Below are positions 19,841 through 29,643 of a stretch of 64,000 nt of DNA, piece by piece; the stretch's first letter is position 1; the number at the start of each line of letters is the position of its first letter. Origin of the DNA: Rhodobacter sp. SGA-6-6 (GTDB lineage: Bacteria; Pseudomonadota; Alphaproteobacteria; Rhodobacterales; Rhodobacteraceae); assembly GCF_011043545.1 (NCBI RefSeq), contig NZ_JAAKGP010000003.1, positions 460,865-524,864 of the forward strand, read 5' to 3'. The notes beneath the pieces are model-generated. The model did no database searches. It was not told the origin of the DNA and saw only the letters and a program-made list of their open reading frames with translations. A program made the position numbers and the translations under genes.

Positions 19841-21919
19841 GTGGCGGGATTGCGGGCCATTGCGATGCGCCCCCTGCTGGCGCTGGAGGAGGCGCGCGGG
19901 CATCTGCTGCCCTTCGCCGCCATGGCGATGGGGATCGGCATCGGCCTGTGGTTCGTGTGGCCGCGGGAGCCGGGCGCGGCGGACTACCTGTCGGCGGGCG
20001 GCGTCGGGCTGGCTCTGGCGGCGCTGTGGCTCTGGGGGCCCTGGCCGCTGCGCCCCCTTGCGGGTTTCGCGGCGATGCTGGCTGCCGGCTTCCTTGCGGC
20101 GGGGCTGCGGGCGCAAGGAGTGGCCGCGCCGATGCTGGAGTTCCGCTACTACGGCCCGGTCGAGGGGCGGGTGGTGGAGATCGACCGTTCCACCTCCGAC
20201 GCGCTGCGGGTGACGCTGGACCGGGTGGTGCTGCGCGAAATGACCCCCGCCCGCACCCCGCGACGGGTGCGGGTCTCGCTGCATGGCGACCTGCTGCACG
20301 ACCCGCAGCCGGGCGAGGTGCTGGCGATGACCGCGCATCTGGCGGCGCCGGAGGGGCCGGTGGAGCCTGGGGGCTTCGACTTCCGCCGCATGGCCTGGTT
20401 CGACGGCCTTGGCGCCGTGGGCTATACCCGCAGCCCGGCGCTGCTGCTGGAGCCGCCGGCGGCGGGCGAGGAGGTGATCGCAAGGATGCGCGCCTGGCTC
20501 TCGGCGGCGATGCGGGCGCGGATCCCGGGCGATGCCGGCGCCTTCGCCGCCGGGGCGATGACCGGCGACCGCTCCGGCATCACGCAGGAGACGGTGCGGG
20601 CGCTGCGCGACAGCTCGCTGGCGCATCTGCTGGCGATCTCCGGCATGAACCTGGCCTTCCTGACCGGCTTCGTGTTCTGGCTGGTGCGGACCGGCATCGC
20701 GCTGGTGCCGCCGCTGGCGCTGCGGGTGAACGCCAAGAAGGTCTCGGCGGCGCTGTCGCTGGCGGTGGCGCTGTATTACCTGCTGCTCTCCGGTTCCAAC
20801 GTGGCGACGGAGCGGGCCTTCGTCATGGCGGCGGTGGTGCTGGGGGCGGTGATGCTGGACCGCCGGGCGATCACCCTGCGCAGCGCCGCCATCGCGGCGA
20901 TGATCCTCCTGGCGCTGCGGCCGGAAAGCCTGATGGAACCGGGGTTCCAGATGTCCTTCGCCGCCACCGTGGCGCTGGTCGCCGGTTTCCGGGTGCTGGA
21001 CCGAAAGGTGCTGCTGGAGCGCTGGCCGCGCTGGACGGTGCCGGTCTTCACCCTGGTCGCCAGTTCGGCCATCGGCGGCTTCGCCACCGCGCCCTTCGCC
21101 GCCGCCACCTTCAACCGCTTCGCCGATTTCGGCCTGTTGGCCAACCTGCTGACCGTGCCGGTGATGGGCGCGGTGGTGATGCCGGCCGGCGCGATGGCTG
21201 TGGTGCTGGCGCCCTTCGGCCTGGCCTGGGTGGCGCTGCGGGCGATGGAATGGGGCGTGCGCTGGATCCTCGGCGTCGCGCATTGGGTGGCCGGGCTGGA
21301 GGGATCGGTGACGATGATCCCGGAACCCCACGCGGCGGCGCTGCCGCTGATCGCCCTCGGCGGGCTCTGGCTGGCGGCCTGGCCGGGGCGGGCGCGGCTG
21401 GCCGGGGCGGCACTGGTGGCGGCGGGGTTGCTGGCCTGGCCGATGGCGGGGCGGCCGGAGCTGCTGATCTCCGCCGACGGGCGGCTTCTCGGGCTGCTGG
21501 GGCCGGAGGGCCGGGCGCTCTCCACTGCCCGCGGCGGCGGCTTCGCGGCGGAGAACTGGCTGGAGAACGACGGCGACCTCGCCACCCAGGAGGAGGCCGC
21601 GGCCCGCCCGGGCTTCACCGGCCCGAAGGAGGCGCGGGAATTCATCCTCGCCGGGCTGAAGGGCGTGGCCCTGCAGGGAAGCGGCGCGCTGGCTGCGCTG
21701 CCGGCGGCCTGCGCCGCGCATGACCTGGTGGTGATCGCGGCGACGGTGGAGGCTGTGCCCGAGGGCTGCGAGGTGATCGACCAGACCCGCCTGCGCCGGA
21801 CCGGGGCCTTGGCGCTCCGGGTGGTCGGCGGCGATGTGGAGGTCACGGCCACCCGCGCCCGTGCGCGGGTCTGGGTTGGCAGGCCGATGGAGCCGGAGGC
21901 GCTGCCGGTGTTCCGGTGA
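19841..21919 (+). CDS. comEC: ComEC/Rec2-family membrane protein
   Basis: 692-aa polytopic protein. An N-terminal DUF4131-type OB-like domain with two membrane segments spans about 20-190. The competence domain with about seven to eight helices follows (about 215-500) and includes SLAHLLAISGMNLAF. ComEC forms the inner-membrane channel for single-stranded DNA in transformation. The C-terminal 170 residues lack the HxHxDH signature of the metallo-beta-lactamase nuclease domain. GTG 19841 is the start in frame after a weak GGGCAAG; ATG 19865 is the alternative. No other competence genes are nearby. Confidence 0.88.
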   Translation: MAGLRAIAMRPLLALEEARGHLLPFAAMAMGIGIGLWFVWPREPGAADYLSAGGVGLALAALWLWGPWPLRPLAGFAAMLAAGFLAAGLRAQGVAAPMLEFRYYGPVEGRVVEIDRSTSDALRVTLDRVVLREMTPARTPRRVRVSLHGDLLHDPQPGEVLAMTAHLAAPEGPVEPGGFDFRRMAWFDGLGAVGYTRSPALLLEPPAAGEEVIARMRAWLSAAMRARIPGDAGAFAAGAMTGDRSGITQETVRALRDSSLAHLLAISGMNLAFLTGFVFWLVRTGIALVPPLALRVNAKKVSAALSLAVALYYLLLSGSNVATERAFVMAAVVLGAVMLDRRAITLRSAAIAAMILLALRPESLMEPGFQMSFAATVALVAGFRVLDRKVLLERWPRWTVPVFTLVASSAIGGFATAPFAAATFNRFADFGLLANLLTVPVMGAVVMPAGAMAVVLAPFGLAWVALRAMEWGVRWILGVAHWVAGLEGSVTMIPEPHAAALPLIALGGLWLAAWPGRARLAGAALVAAGLLAWPMAGRPELLISADGRLLGLLGPEGRALSTARGGGFAAENWLENDGDLATQEEAAARPGFTGPKEAREFILAGLKGVALQGSGALAALPAACAAHDLVVIAATVEAVPEGCEVIDQTRLRRTGALALRVVGGDVEVTATRARARVWVGRPMEPEALPVFR

Positions 21920-21923
21920 GCGG

Positions 21924-21944
21924 CGATCCTTCGACGAAGGATCG
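21924..21944. terminator. Palindrome between convergent genes, copy 3
   Basis: Perfect arms CGATCCTTCG and CGAAGGATCG around a central A, 4 bp after the comEC stop. Compared with copies 2 and 4, two bases change on each side with pairing kept. Confidence 0.5.
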
Positions 21945-21966
21945 TGGTTCCCGCCCGGGCCGGATG

Positions 21967-21987
21967 CGATTTTTCGACGAAAAATCG
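21967..21987. terminator. Palindrome between convergent genes, copy 4
   Basis: Identical to copy 2 at 12658, arms CGATTTTTCG and CGAAAAATCG around A. It lies 12 bp before the lexA stop codon and 22 bp from copy 3, so each of the convergent genes comEC and lexA has one palindrome. Confidence 0.5.
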
Positions 21988-21999
21988 GGGCTTTGCGGA

Positions 22000-22698
22000 T
22001 CAGTAGCTGCGGATCAGGCCGACCAGGCGGCCCTGCACCTTGACCAGATGGTCGGGGAAGACCCGGGTCTCGTAGGCCGGGTTGGCGGCTTCCAGCGCGA
22101 TCATGTTGCCCTTGCGGCGGAAGCGTTTCAGCGTCGCCTCGTGATCCTCGACCAGCGCCACCACGATGTCGCCGTTCTCGGCGGTGGTCTGTTCGCGGAT
22201 CACCACGATGTCGCCGTCGTTGATCCCGGCCTCGATCATCGAATCGCCCTTGACCTCCAGCGCATAGTGGTTGCCGCGGCCCGAGAGCATCGAGCCCGGC
22301 ACCGCGACATGCTGCGAGACTTCGGAGATCGCCTCGATCGGCACGCCGGCGGCGATGCGGCCCATCACCGGCAGCTCCAGCGCATGGACGGCTTCGACCG
22401 GGATCGCCCCGCGCGGCGGGTCGCTGCGGTCGCCCTGGATCACCTTCGGCGCGAAGGCAGGCTTGAAGCCGGGCTTCTCCATCGCCTCGGGCAGCTTGAT
22501 GATCTCCAGCGCGCGGGCGCGGTGGGCGAGGCGGCGGATGAAGCCGCGTTCCTCCAGCGCGGTGATCAGCCGGTGGATGCCGGATTTGGAGCGCAGGTCC
22601 AGCGCCTCCTTCATCTCGTCGAAGGAGGGGGGGACCCCGTCGGCCTCGGTCCGCTGCTTGATGAAGGACAAGAGTTCCAGTTGCTTGCGCGTCAGCAT
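22000..22698 (-). CDS. lexA: LexA repressor, SOS regulator
   Basis: 232 aa. The N-terminal winged helix (1-70) binds SOS boxes. The C-terminal S24 peptidase-like domain cleaves itself when RecA is activated: the Ala117-Gly118 bond in RIAAGVP, Ser153 in GDSM and Lys191 in ATLKRF are all present. ATG 22698 is chosen because [10 protein letters not shown] is the usual LexA start; a longer in-frame start at 22728 would overlap the SOS box. It is the last gene of the trp-moa run but has its own operator. Confidence 0.96.
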   Translation of the reverse strand: MLTRKQLELLSFIKQRTEADGVPPSFDEMKEALDLRSKSGIHRLITALEERGFIRRLAHRARALEIIKLPEAMEKPGFKPAFAPKVIQGDRSDPPRGAIPVEAVHALELPVMGRIAAGVPIEAISEVSQHVAVPGSMLSGRGNHYALEVKGDSMIEAGINDGDIVVIREQTTAENGDIVVALVEDHEATLKRFRRKGNMIALEAANPAYETRVFPDHLVKVQGRLVGLIRSY

Positions 22699-22731
22699 CG
22701 GCGATCTCCGGGCGGCTGTCGTTGACACAAT

Positions 22732-22746
22732 GTTCTGCCCGTGTTC
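22732..22746. promoter_or_regulatory. LexA (SOS) box
   Basis: GTTC at 22732-22735, seven bases, then GTTC at 22743-22746: the exact alphaproteobacterial SOS box GTTC-N7-GTTC. It lies 34 bp upstream of the lexA start codon, implying autoregulation. Confidence 0.88.
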
Positions 22747-22794
22747 CCGGTTTGTGTCAAGCGCTTTGGCGGGGTGCTTGTGGCCGGCGTCGCG

Positions 22795-22847
22795 GCGGGG
22801 GCGCTTCGCCCCCGCACCCCCAGAGGATATTTGTGGACAGATGAAAT
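22795..22847 (+). repeat. Element C, copy 2
   Basis: Hairpin GCGGGGGC-N5-GCCCCCGC (22795-22815), then ACCCCC, GGATATTT at 22825-22832 and CAGATGAA. It reaches the moeA stop codon and is oriented opposite to moeA and lexA. Confidence 0.8.
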
Positions 22848-24010
22848 CAGAGCGGCAGGTAGGGGACCGTCTCGCCCGCCTGCCGCGGGCCGTCGCCGGC
22901 CGGGCGGATCAGCAGCGCGTCGGCCTCGGTCAGGATGGTGAGGAGCGAGCTGTCCTGGCGGTCGAAGGGGGCGATGGTCTCGCCGTCGAGGCGGGCGCGC
23001 ATGTAATGGGTGCGCGGCCCGGTGGCGGGCAGGTCCAGCGCCAGCCGGGCGGTGCGGGTCTGCGGCAGCGGCGCCGGGTCGCCCTGCATCGCCCGGATCA
23101 GCGGCAGGAGGAACAGGTGGCCGGTGACGATGGCCGAGACCGGGTTGCCGGGCAGGCCCAGCATCGCCGCCCCGCCCATCCGGCCCGCCATCAGCGGCTT
23201 GCCCGGGCGCATGGCGATCTTCCAGAACGCCGGCTCCATCCCGAGGTCGCGGGCGACCTTGCCGACCAGGTCGTGGTCGCCGACCGAGGCGCCGCCGATG
23301 GTGACCAGGATGTCCGCCCCTTCGGCCAGTGCGAAGGCCTGGCGCAGCGCCGCCTCGCTGTCGCGGGCGATGGGCAAGAGCCGGGCCTCGGCGCCCTCGG
23401 CCTCGGCCATCGCCTTCAGGGCGAAGCCGTTGGAGGCGATGATCTGGTCGGGGCGCGGGTCTTCCCCGGGCATCACCAGCTCGTCCCCGGTCATCAGCAG
23501 GGCGACCACCGGGCGGCGGGCGCAGGGGACGCTGGCGACATTCATCGCCGCCAAGAGCGACAGGTCGGCCGGGCGCAGGCGGCGGGGGGAGAGGGTGGCG
23601 CCGGCGGGGAAATCGGTCCCGCGCGGGCGGATGTTGTCGTTGCGGTCGGCAGCGGTCAGGGTGATGCGGTCGCCGTCGCGGCTGACATTCTCCTGGATCA
23701 CCACCCGGGTGGCGCCGGCGGGGACCGGGGCGCCGGTGAAGATGCGGACGGCCTGGCCGGGTCCGACAGCGCCGGCGAAGCCGTGGCCGGCGCCGGATTC
23801 GCCGATGACGGCGAAGCTGTCGCCGGGGGCGGGGTCGCCCTGCAGGGCGTAGCCGTCCATCGCCGAGGCGTCGAAGGGCGGCTGGTCGGCGCGGGCGGCG
23901 ACCGGGCGTGCCAGCCAGCGGCCCACGGCCCGGGTCAGGGCCAGGTCCTCGGTCCCGAGCGGCCTTGCCATGGCCAGCACACGGGCCTGGGCTTCTTCGA
24001 CCGGAATCAT
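22847..24010 (-). CDS. moeA: Molybdopterin molybdenumtransferase
   Basis: 387 aa. MoeA inserts molybdate into adenylated molybdopterin in the last step of Moco synthesis. Domains I-II carry the AMDGYAL signature and TGAPVP, domain III carries the MogA-like [12 protein letters not shown] motif and LGLPGNPVS, and a short domain IV closes the chain. ATG 24010 overlaps the moaC stop (ATGA), so the two genes are coupled. The 3' end touches element C copy 2. Cytoplasmic enzyme. Confidence 0.95.
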   Translation of the reverse strand: MIPVEEAQARVLAMARPLGTEDLALTRAVGRWLARPVAARADQPPFDASAMDGYALQGDPAPGDSFAVIGESGAGHGFAGAVGPGQAVRIFTGAPVPAGATRVVIQENVSRDGDRITLTAADRNDNIRPRGTDFPAGATLSPRRLRPADLSLLAAMNVASVPCARRPVVALLMTGDELVMPGEDPRPDQIIASNGFALKAMAEAEGAEARLLPIARDSEAALRQAFALAEGADILVTIGGASVGDHDLVGKVARDLGMEPAFWKIAMRPGKPLMAGRMGGAAMLGLPGNPVSAIVTGHLFLLPLIRAMQGDPAPLPQTRTARLALDLPATGPRTHYMRARLDGETIAPFDRQDSSLLTILTEADALLIRPAGDGPRQAGETVPYLPL

Positions 24011-24486
24011 CGCTTCGCCTCGTATCGGCCTGATTTCCCGCCGTCTTTCGACAGAAGCCGGATGCCCTCGATCCGCATTCCCTTCTCTACCGCCTTCACC
24101 ATGTCGTAGACGGTCAGGCAGGCGATGGAGACCGCGGTCAGCGCCTCCATCTCCACCCCGGTCTGGCCGGAGGTCTTCACCGTGGCCTCGATGCGGATGG
24201 CGCTGCGGGCGGGATCGGGGGTCAGGTCGACCGCCACCTTGGTGATCGGCAGCGGGTGGCAAAGGGGGATCAATGCCGAGGTCTGCTTGGCCGCCATGAT
24301 CCCCGCCAGCCGGGCCACCGAGAGCACGTCGCCCTTCTCGGCCCGGCCCTCGGTGATCAGCGCCAGAGTGGCGGGCTCCATCGCCACGAAGCCCTCGGCC
24401 ACCGCGGTCCGCGCCGTCACCGGCTTGCCGGAGACATCGACCATATGGGCCGCGCCCTTGTCGTCGAAATGGCTGAGGCCGCTCAT
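24007..24486 (-). CDS. moaC: Cyclic pyranopterin monophosphate synthase
   Basis: 159 aa, typical for MoaC, which makes cyclic pyranopterin monophosphate after MoaA. The motifs [13 protein letters not shown] and [20 protein letters not shown] are both present, with the active-site Lys near the C-terminal [14 protein letters not shown] 24486 overlaps the trpC stop (ATGA), and the moaC stop overlaps moeA in the same way. Tight coupling of tryptophan and molybdopterin genes is known in Rhodobacteraceae. Confidence 0.95.
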   Translation of the reverse strand: MSGLSHFDDKGAAHMVDVSGKPVTARTAVAEGFVAMEPATLALITEGRAEKGDVLSVARLAGIMAAKQTSALIPLCHPLPITKVAVDLTPDPARSAIRIEATVKTSGQTGVEMEALTAVSIACLTVYDMVKAVEKGMRIEGIRLLSKDGGKSGRYEAKR

Positions 24487-25295
24487 AGCCGGCCCGGGGC
24501 AGTCAGCGGTTTCGCCAGGATGGCGCGGGTTGCCTCGGCCACGTCCTCCTGCCGCATCAGGCTTTCGCCGATGAGGAAGCAGCGGGCGCCGTAGCGGGCG
24601 AGGTCGGCGAGGTCGTCGGGGGTGAAGAGCCCGGATTCGGCGACGATCAGCCGGTCCTCCGGCACCCGGCGGGCCAGCGTGCGGGTGGTGTCCAGCGTCA
24701 CCTCGAAGGTATGCAGGTTGCGGTTGTTGATGCCGATCAGCGGCGATTTCAGCCGGGCGGCGCGGTCGAGTTCGTCCTGATCGTGCACCTCGATCAGCAC
24801 GTCCATGCCGTAGGAGAAGGCCGCCGCCTCCAGCTCCGCCGCCTGGGCGTCGGAAAGCGAGGCCATGATGAGGAGGATGCAATCGGCCTGCAGGGCGCGG
24901 GATTCGGCGACCTGCCAGGGATCGTAGAGGAAATCCTTGCGCAGGCAGGGCAGGCGGGTGGCCTCGCGCGCCTGCGCCAGATAGACCTCGTCGCCCTGGA
25001 AGGAGGGGCCGTCGGTCAGCACCGACAGGCAGGTGGCGCCGCCGGCCTCATAGGCGCGGGCCAGCGCGGGCGGGTCGAAATCGGCGCGGATCAGGCCCTT
25101 GGACGGGCTGGCCTTCTTGATCTCGGCGATCAGGCCGTAGCCGGTGACGGCGGCCTCCTGCAGCGCGCGGGCGAAGCCGCGGGGGGCGGGGGCGGCGCGG
25201 GCGGCCTCTTCCACCTCGGTCAGCGGACGGGCGGCCTTGCGGGCGGCGACCTCCTCCAGCTTGTAGGCCTTGATGCGGTCGAGGATGGTGGTCAT
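24483..25295 (-). CDS. trpC: Indole-3-glycerol phosphate synthase
   Basis: 270-aa TIM barrel that closes CdRP to indole-3-glycerol phosphate. [12 protein letters not shown] near residue 60 holds the phosphate and catalytic lysines, [12 protein letters not shown] follows, then [12 protein letters not shown] and [11 protein letters not shown]. It is monofunctional, without a PRAI domain. Start ATG 25295 has GGAGAAG upstream. It is separated from ung by 124 bp that contain element C copy 3, so transcription from trpG may be partly interrupted here. Confidence 0.95.
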   Translation of the reverse strand: MTTILDRIKAYKLEEVAARKAARPLTEVEEAARAAPAPRGFARALQEAAVTGYGLIAEIKKASPSKGLIRADFDPPALARAYEAGGATCLSVLTDGPSFQGDEVYLAQAREATRLPCLRKDFLYDPWQVAESRALQADCILLIMASLSDAQAAELEAAAFSYGMDVLIEVHDQDELDRAARLKSPLIGINNRNLHTFEVTLDTTRTLARRVPEDRLIVAESGLFTPDDLADLARYGARCFLIGESLMRQEDVAEATRAILAKPLTAPGRL

Positions 25296-25318
25296 GGCTT
25301 CTCCTTCGGCCCCGCCCC

Positions 25319-25372
25319 CCGGGGGTTTCACACCCCCGGACCCCCGTGGGATATTTATGGACAGATGAAGGG
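25319..25372 (+). repeat. Element C, copy 3
   Basis: Hairpin CCGGGGG-N7-CCCCCGG (25319-25339), then ACCCCCG, GGATATTT at 25349-25356 and GGACAGATGAAG. It lies between ung and trpC and is oriented against them. Confidence 0.8.
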
Positions 25373-25419
25373 GCCGGACTTTGTTGCGGTCCTAGCGTGG
25401 CGGCCCGGGCGGGGAAAGT

Positions 25420-26073
25420 CTAGAGCGACCAGTCGATTTCCTTCTCGCCCCGGGCGGCAAGCCATTGGTTCACCTTGCCGAAAGGGCGGGAGCCGAAGAA
25501 ACCGCGGTGGGCGGAGAGCGGCGAGGGATGCGCGCTTTCGAGGAAGAGATGGCCGTCGCGCGGCAGCCGGGCGCAGAGCCTTTGCGCCGGCCCGCCCCAG
25601 AGCAGGAAGGCGCGCGGGCCGTCGGCGGCGGTGGCGGCCAGCACCTCGGTGGTCAGTCCCTGCCAGCCGAGCGCCTTGTGGCCGTGGGACTGGCCGGTAG
25701 GAACGGTCAGGACCGGGTTCAGCAGCAGCACCCCCTGGGTGGCCCAGCCGGTCAGGTCGCCGTCCTGCTTCACCTGGCCGGTGTCGCTGGTGACCTCGGC
25801 CAGGATGTTCTTCAGGCTGTCGCGCGGCTTCTGGCCGGGCGGGAAGGAGAAGGCGAGCCCGGTGGCGCGGCCCGGCGTGGGATAGGGGTCCTGGCCGAGG
25901 ATGATGACGCGGACCTGCGGCCGCGGGGTCAAAGCAAGGGCGCGGAAGATCGCCTCCGGTGCGGGCTGCCAGTCGGGCATGGTCTCCAGCTTGCGCCAGA
26001 GCGCGTCCCAGCGGCCATCGGTGAAGAAGGGCAGCGAGGCCCAGCTGGCCGGCGGCTCGGGCCGGTCAGCCAT
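25420..26073 (-). CDS. ung: Uracil-DNA glycosylase
   Basis: 217 aa, family 1 UDG, removing uracil from DNA. The water-activating motif [17 protein letters not shown] has Asp62, the pocket has LLLNPVLTV, and the minor-groove loop is HPSPLSAHR with His182. The start codon ATG 26073 overlaps the end of trpD by 8 bp, so it is translated from the trp transcript. A repair gene inside the trp cluster is the unusual point. Confidence 0.95.
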   Translation of the reverse strand: MADRPEPPASWASLPFFTDGRWDALWRKLETMPDWQPAPEAIFRALALTPRPQVRVIILGQDPYPTPGRATGLAFSFPPGQKPRDSLKNILAEVTSDTGQVKQDGDLTGWATQGVLLLNPVLTVPTGQSHGHKALGWQGLTTEVLAATAADGPRAFLLWGGPAQRLCARLPRDGHLFLESAHPSPLSAHRGFFGSRPFGKVNQWLAARGEKEIDWSL

Positions 26074-27079
26074 GGGTCAGGCGGGCCAGCGTCGCCACCT
26101 TGGCCTTGGCCGCGCCGCTGTCGAGCGAGGTGCGGGCGATCTCCACCCCTTCCTTCAGGCTGGCGGCCCGGTCGGCCACCATCAGCGCGGCGGCAGCGTT
26201 CAGCAGCACCGCGTCGCGGTAGGCGCCCTGCGCGCCGTCCAGCAGCGCCCGGAAGGCCTGCGCATTTTCGGCCGGGGTGCCGCCGAGGACATGCTCGAAC
26301 GGGTGGACGGGCAGGCCGGCATCCTCGGGCCCGATCTCGAAATCGCGCACCGCGCCGCCTTCCAGCGCCGAGACCTTCGTCGGCAGGGCGATGGAGATCT
26401 CGTCGGTGCCGTCGCCGCCATGCACCAGCCAGGCCTTCTCGGAGCCGAGCGCCAGCAGGGTCTCCGCCATCGGCCGGATCAGGTCGGCCGAGAAGGCCCC
26501 GGTCAGCTGGCGCTTCACCCCGGCCGGGTTGGTCAGCGGCCCGAGGATGTTGAAGATCGTCCGCGTCCCCAGCTCCGCCCGCACCGGGCCGACATGGCGG
26601 GTGGCGGGGTGGTGCATCGGCGCCATCATGAAGCCGATCCCGGCCTCGGCGAGGCAGCGCTCCACCACCTCGGCCCCGACCATGACGTTCAGCCCGAGTT
26701 CGGTCAAAGCATCCGCCGCGCCGGATTTCGACGAGAGGTTGCGGTTGCCGTGCTTGGCCACCGGCACTCCGGCGCCCGCCACCACGAAGGCGGTGGCGGT
26801 GGAGATGTTCAGTGTGCCCTTGCCGTCGCCGCCGGTGCCGACGATGTCGATGGCCCCTTCCGGCGCCCGCACGGCGTTGCATTTCGACCGCATCACCGAG
26901 GCGGCGGCGGCATATTCGTCCACCGTCTCGCCCCGCGTGCGCAGCGCCATCAGGAAGCCGCCCATCTGGGCGGGGGTGGCCTCGCCCTCGAACAGCGCGG
27001 TGAAGGCGGTCTCGGCCTCGGCCCGGGTCAGCGGGCGGCTGGCGGCGGTGCCGATCAGATTGCGCAGCGCGTCGCTCAT
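26066..27079 (-). CDS. trpD: Anthranilate phosphoribosyltransferase
   Basis: 337 aa. It transfers phosphoribose from PRPP to anthranilate. [16 protein letters not shown] (about 79-94) is the PRPP loop, [21 protein letters not shown] follows, and the metal-site region [11 protein letters not shown] is in place. ATG 27079 overlaps the trpG stop (ATGA). It is a stand-alone TrpD, not fused to TrpG. Next in the run are ung and trpC. Confidence 0.96.
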   Translation of the reverse strand: MSDALRNLIGTAASRPLTRAEAETAFTALFEGEATPAQMGGFLMALRTRGETVDEYAAAASVMRSKCNAVRAPEGAIDIVGTGGDGKGTLNISTATAFVVAGAGVPVAKHGNRNLSSKSGAADALTELGLNVMVGAEVVERCLAEAGIGFMMAPMHHPATRHVGPVRAELGTRTIFNILGPLTNPAGVKRQLTGAFSADLIRPMAETLLALGSEKAWLVHGGDGTDEISIALPTKVSALEGGAVRDFEIGPEDAGLPVHPFEHVLGGTPAENAQAFRALLDGAQGAYRDAVLLNAAAALMVADRAASLKEGVEIARTSLDSGAAKAKVATLARLTHG

Positions 27080-27663
27080 GCCGGGACCTTCACCTTCGCG
27101 GAGTCGAGGAAGTTGCGCAGCAACTGGTGGCCGTGTTCGGAGGCGATGCTCTCGGGGTGGAACTGCACGCCCTCGATCGGCTTTTCCTTGTGGCGCAGGC
27201 CCATGATGGTGCCGTCCTCCAGCCAGGCGGTGACCTCCAGGCAGTCGGGCAGCGTCTCCCGCTCCACCACCAGCGAATGGTAGCGGGTGGCTTGGAAGGG
27301 CGAGGGCAGGCCGGCGAAGACGCCCTTCCCGCCGTGGTGCATGGTGCCCATCTTGCCGTGGACGATCTCGTGGCAGCGGATGACGCGGCCGCCGAAGGCC
27401 TCGCCGATGGTCTGGTGGCCGAGGCAGACGCCAAGGAGCGGCACCCCCGCCTCCGATGCCGCCCGGGTCAGCGGCAGGCAGATGCCGGCCTGCGCCGGGT
27501 CGCAGGGGCCGGGGGACAGCACGATGGCCTCCGGTGTCATCGCCAGCGCGTCCTGCACCTGCAGCGCATCGTTCCGCACGACCTTCACCTCGGCCCCCAG
27601 CTCGCCCAGGTAATGGACGAGATTCCAGGTGAAGCTGTCGTAGTTGTCGATCAGAAGCAGCAT
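27076..27663 (-). CDS. trpG: Anthranilate synthase glutamine amidotransferase subunit
   Basis: 195-aa class I glutaminase that feeds ammonia to TrpE. The nucleophile is Cys80 in GVCLGHQ, and the His-Glu pair lies in GVQFHPES near 168-170. [17 protein letters not shown] opens the protein. The trpE partner is not in the 30 kb examined downstream or upstream, so it must be elsewhere. First gene of trpG-trpD-ung-trpC-moaC-moeA. The 160 bp to the divergent deacetylase gene holds the promoter; I see no leader peptide with Trp codons. Confidence 0.95.
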   Translation of the reverse strand: MLLLIDNYDSFTWNLVHYLGELGAEVKVVRNDALQVQDALAMTPEAIVLSPGPCDPAQAGICLPLTRAASEAGVPLLGVCLGHQTIGEAFGGRVIRCHEIVHGKMGTMHHGGKGVFAGLPSPFQATRYHSLVVERETLPDCLEVTAWLEDGTIMGLRHKEKPIEGVQFHPESIASEHGHQLLRNFLDSAKVKVPA

Positions 27664-27823
27664 ATTGCCGTGCCTCGCCGGAAAGGGGATGAAGCGCCAC
27701 GCGGGTCGCGCTATACATGGTCAGGTCGCGGCGGCGAGGTCAAGATCAACTCCCCGCGGCCGCGGCGGGACAGGCGGGGGCAACCCGCGGCGCGAGGCAA
27801 GGCGGGCGAGGACGGAGGTTTCG

Positions 27824-29389
27824 GTGATCGGCAGGTTCCTGTTGGGTGCGGGGCTGGGGGCCCTTGTGGGCACGGGCCTTCTGGCCATCGTCTCGGTGAT
27901 GGCGCCGGGACCGAAGCCTGCGCCGGCGGGGCCGGCGGAGCCTGCGGCGGCGGAAAACCCGGCGCCCGAGACGGCTCCGGCGGAACCGGAGGTGGCCGAA
28001 AGCCCGGTGCCGGAGGAGGCTCCGGCAGAGCCTGTGGCCGAGGCTCCCGCGGCAGAGGCCGCCGCCCCCGCGGTTGCCGATGCGCCCGAGGCTCCCCCGG
28101 TCGCCGCAGCCGAGGAGAGCGGTCCCGACACTCCCTCCGACGCGGCCGGGCCCGCGGTGGCCGAGGCCCCTTCCGCCCCGGCCGAACTGACGGACGATCC
28201 GGCCCCCGGCCCGGCGGAAACCCCGGCCGCCGCCCCGGGGGTGGAGGCCGCGGCGGCCCCCGAGGCCCCGGCCGCGCCCGAAGCCGGTGCCGCCGCCATT
28301 CCGGTGCCGGAGACCGTGACCGAAGCCGCGCCGCCCGCCGGAGGCCCGGCGAAGCCGGAGGCCCCGGTTGCCGAGGCCGCTCCGGCCCCGGCCGAGCCGC
28401 CGGGACTGCCGCCGCTGACGCCGGAGGAAGAGGAGATGCTGGCCCGGATTGCCGCCGAAGGCCCGGGCTCCGCCCTGCCGCCCGGCGAGACGGCGCCCGA
28501 GCCCGCCGCCGAAGCCGCTCCCGAAGCCGCGCCGGAACCGCCTCCGGTGCTGACCGAGCGCGAGGACGACCGGGTGCTGCGCCCGGAGGAGGAGGGCAGC
28601 ACCCTGCCGCCGGCCCCCGCCCTGGCCGACGAGGGCGAGGGCGTCACCACCGGCCGCCTGCCGCGGATCGGCGATGCGGCGGAGGAGGCTCCGGCGGAAG
28701 CGGCCGCGACGGATACCCGCCCCATCGCGGCCCATGCCCGGCCCTTCGACAACCCCGAGGGCAAGCCCGCCTTCGCCATCGTGCTGATCGACGAAGGCGC
28801 GGCCGACACCGACCGCGCCGCGCTGGCCGCGCTGCCCTTTCCGGTGACCTTCGCGCTGGACCCGACCGATCCTCTGGTGGCCGAGCACGCCGCGATCTAC
28901 CGCGGCGCCGGGCAGGAGGTGGCGATGCTGGCGACGGCGCTGCCCAAGGGCGCGCAGGCGGCCGACATCGAGGTGGCGCTTTCGGTCATGGCCGCGGCGC
29001 TGCCCGAGGCGGTGGCGGTGATGGACCTGCCCGCCCGCGCCTTCCAGGCCGACCGGCCGCTGGCGACGCTGGTGGTGCCGGCTGTGGGGGCGGGCGGCCG
29101 CGGCCTCCTGACCTGGGACCAGGGGCTGAACGCCGCCGACCAGGTGGCCCGGCGCGAGGACATCCCGGCGGCGGTGGCCTTCCGCGACCTCGACGGCGCC
29201 GGCGAATCCGCCCCGGTGATCCGCCGCTACCTCGACCGTGCGGCCTTCAAGGCGGCGCAGGAGGGGCGGGTGACGGTGGTCGGCCGCACCCGGCCGGAAA
29301 CCGTGGCGGCGCTGCTGGAATGGGCGGTGGAGGGCCGCGCCGCGACGGTGGCGCTGGCGCCGCTGACCGCGGTGCTGTCGGTCGACTGA
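27824..29389 (+). CDS. Divergent polysaccharide deacetylase-family protein with long Ala/Pro/Glu-rich linker
   Basis: 521 aa. One N-terminal membrane anchor (about 3-27) precedes a 270-residue low-complexity region of Ala, Pro and Glu (about 30-300). The C-terminal domain (about 310-521) resembles divergent polysaccharide deacetylases (YibQ type): PAFAIVLIDEGA, then PFPVTFALDP and GQEVAML. The family usually starts from an Asp and later His for metal; here catalytic conservation looks incomplete. GTG 27824 is chosen for GGAGG 6 nt upstream. Probably anchored in the inner membrane facing the periplasm, with the linker spanning it. Role unknown. Confidence 0.75.
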   Translation: MIGRFLLGAGLGALVGTGLLAIVSVMAPGPKPAPAGPAEPAAAENPAPETAPAEPEVAESPVPEEAPAEPVAEAPAAEAAAPAVADAPEAPPVAAAEESGPDTPSDAAGPAVAEAPSAPAELTDDPAPGPAETPAAAPGVEAAAAPEAPAAPEAGAAAIPVPETVTEAAPPAGGPAKPEAPVAEAAPAPAEPPGLPPLTPEEEEMLARIAAEGPGSALPPGETAPEPAAEAAPEAAPEPPPVLTEREDDRVLRPEEEGSTLPPAPALADEGEGVTTGRLPRIGDAAEEAPAEAAATDTRPIAAHARPFDNPEGKPAFAIVLIDEGAADTDRAALAALPFPVTFALDPTDPLVAEHAAIYRGAGQEVAMLATALPKGAQAADIEVALSVMAAALPEAVAVMDLPARAFQADRPLATLVVPAVGAGGRGLLTWDQGLNAADQVARREDIPAAVAFRDLDGAGESAPVIRRYLDRAAFKAAQEGRVTVVGRTRPETVAALLEWAVEGRAATVALAPLTAVLSVD

Positions 29390-29422
29390 CGGCTTCAGAT
29401 CGCGCGGCTTCGCCGCAAGCCT

Positions 29423-29636
29423 TTTGTCTCGCCTCTGCGCGCAAGCGCGCAACCGGCTCGGGTTTGCCTCCGGCGGGGATATTTGGGGGCAGGTGAAAGG
29501 GAAGAAGCGCGCCTCTCCCTTTCACCTGTCTATAAATATCCTCAGGGGGTTTGGGGGCAGAATGCCCCCATCCGCCGGCAGCAGCCGCAGGAGACTCCGC
29601 CGGCCACCACGAAAAGGAATGCGGCGGCAGCCGCGC
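29423..29636 (+). repeat. Element B, copy 1: inverted pair of element C (214 bp)
   Basis: The core is a long hairpin whose ends are GGATATTT (29477-29484) and AAATATCC (29534-29541). Inside, 13-bp perfect arms run from 29490 to 29502 and from 29516 to 29528. A flanking stem GGGGGCA-N3-TGCCCCC is at 29553-29569. Outer segments match those of copy 2 at 60159 in reverse. It fills most of the 254 bp between the deacetylase gene and purD; no gene is seen. Confidence 0.85.
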
Positions 29637-29643
29637 CTTTGGA

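Noticed and set aside
24007..24486. Frameshifts or fusions from the many overlapping starts in the trp-moa run
   Set aside because: Overlaps are the normal ATGA type, each protein has complete family motifs, and no residues are missing.
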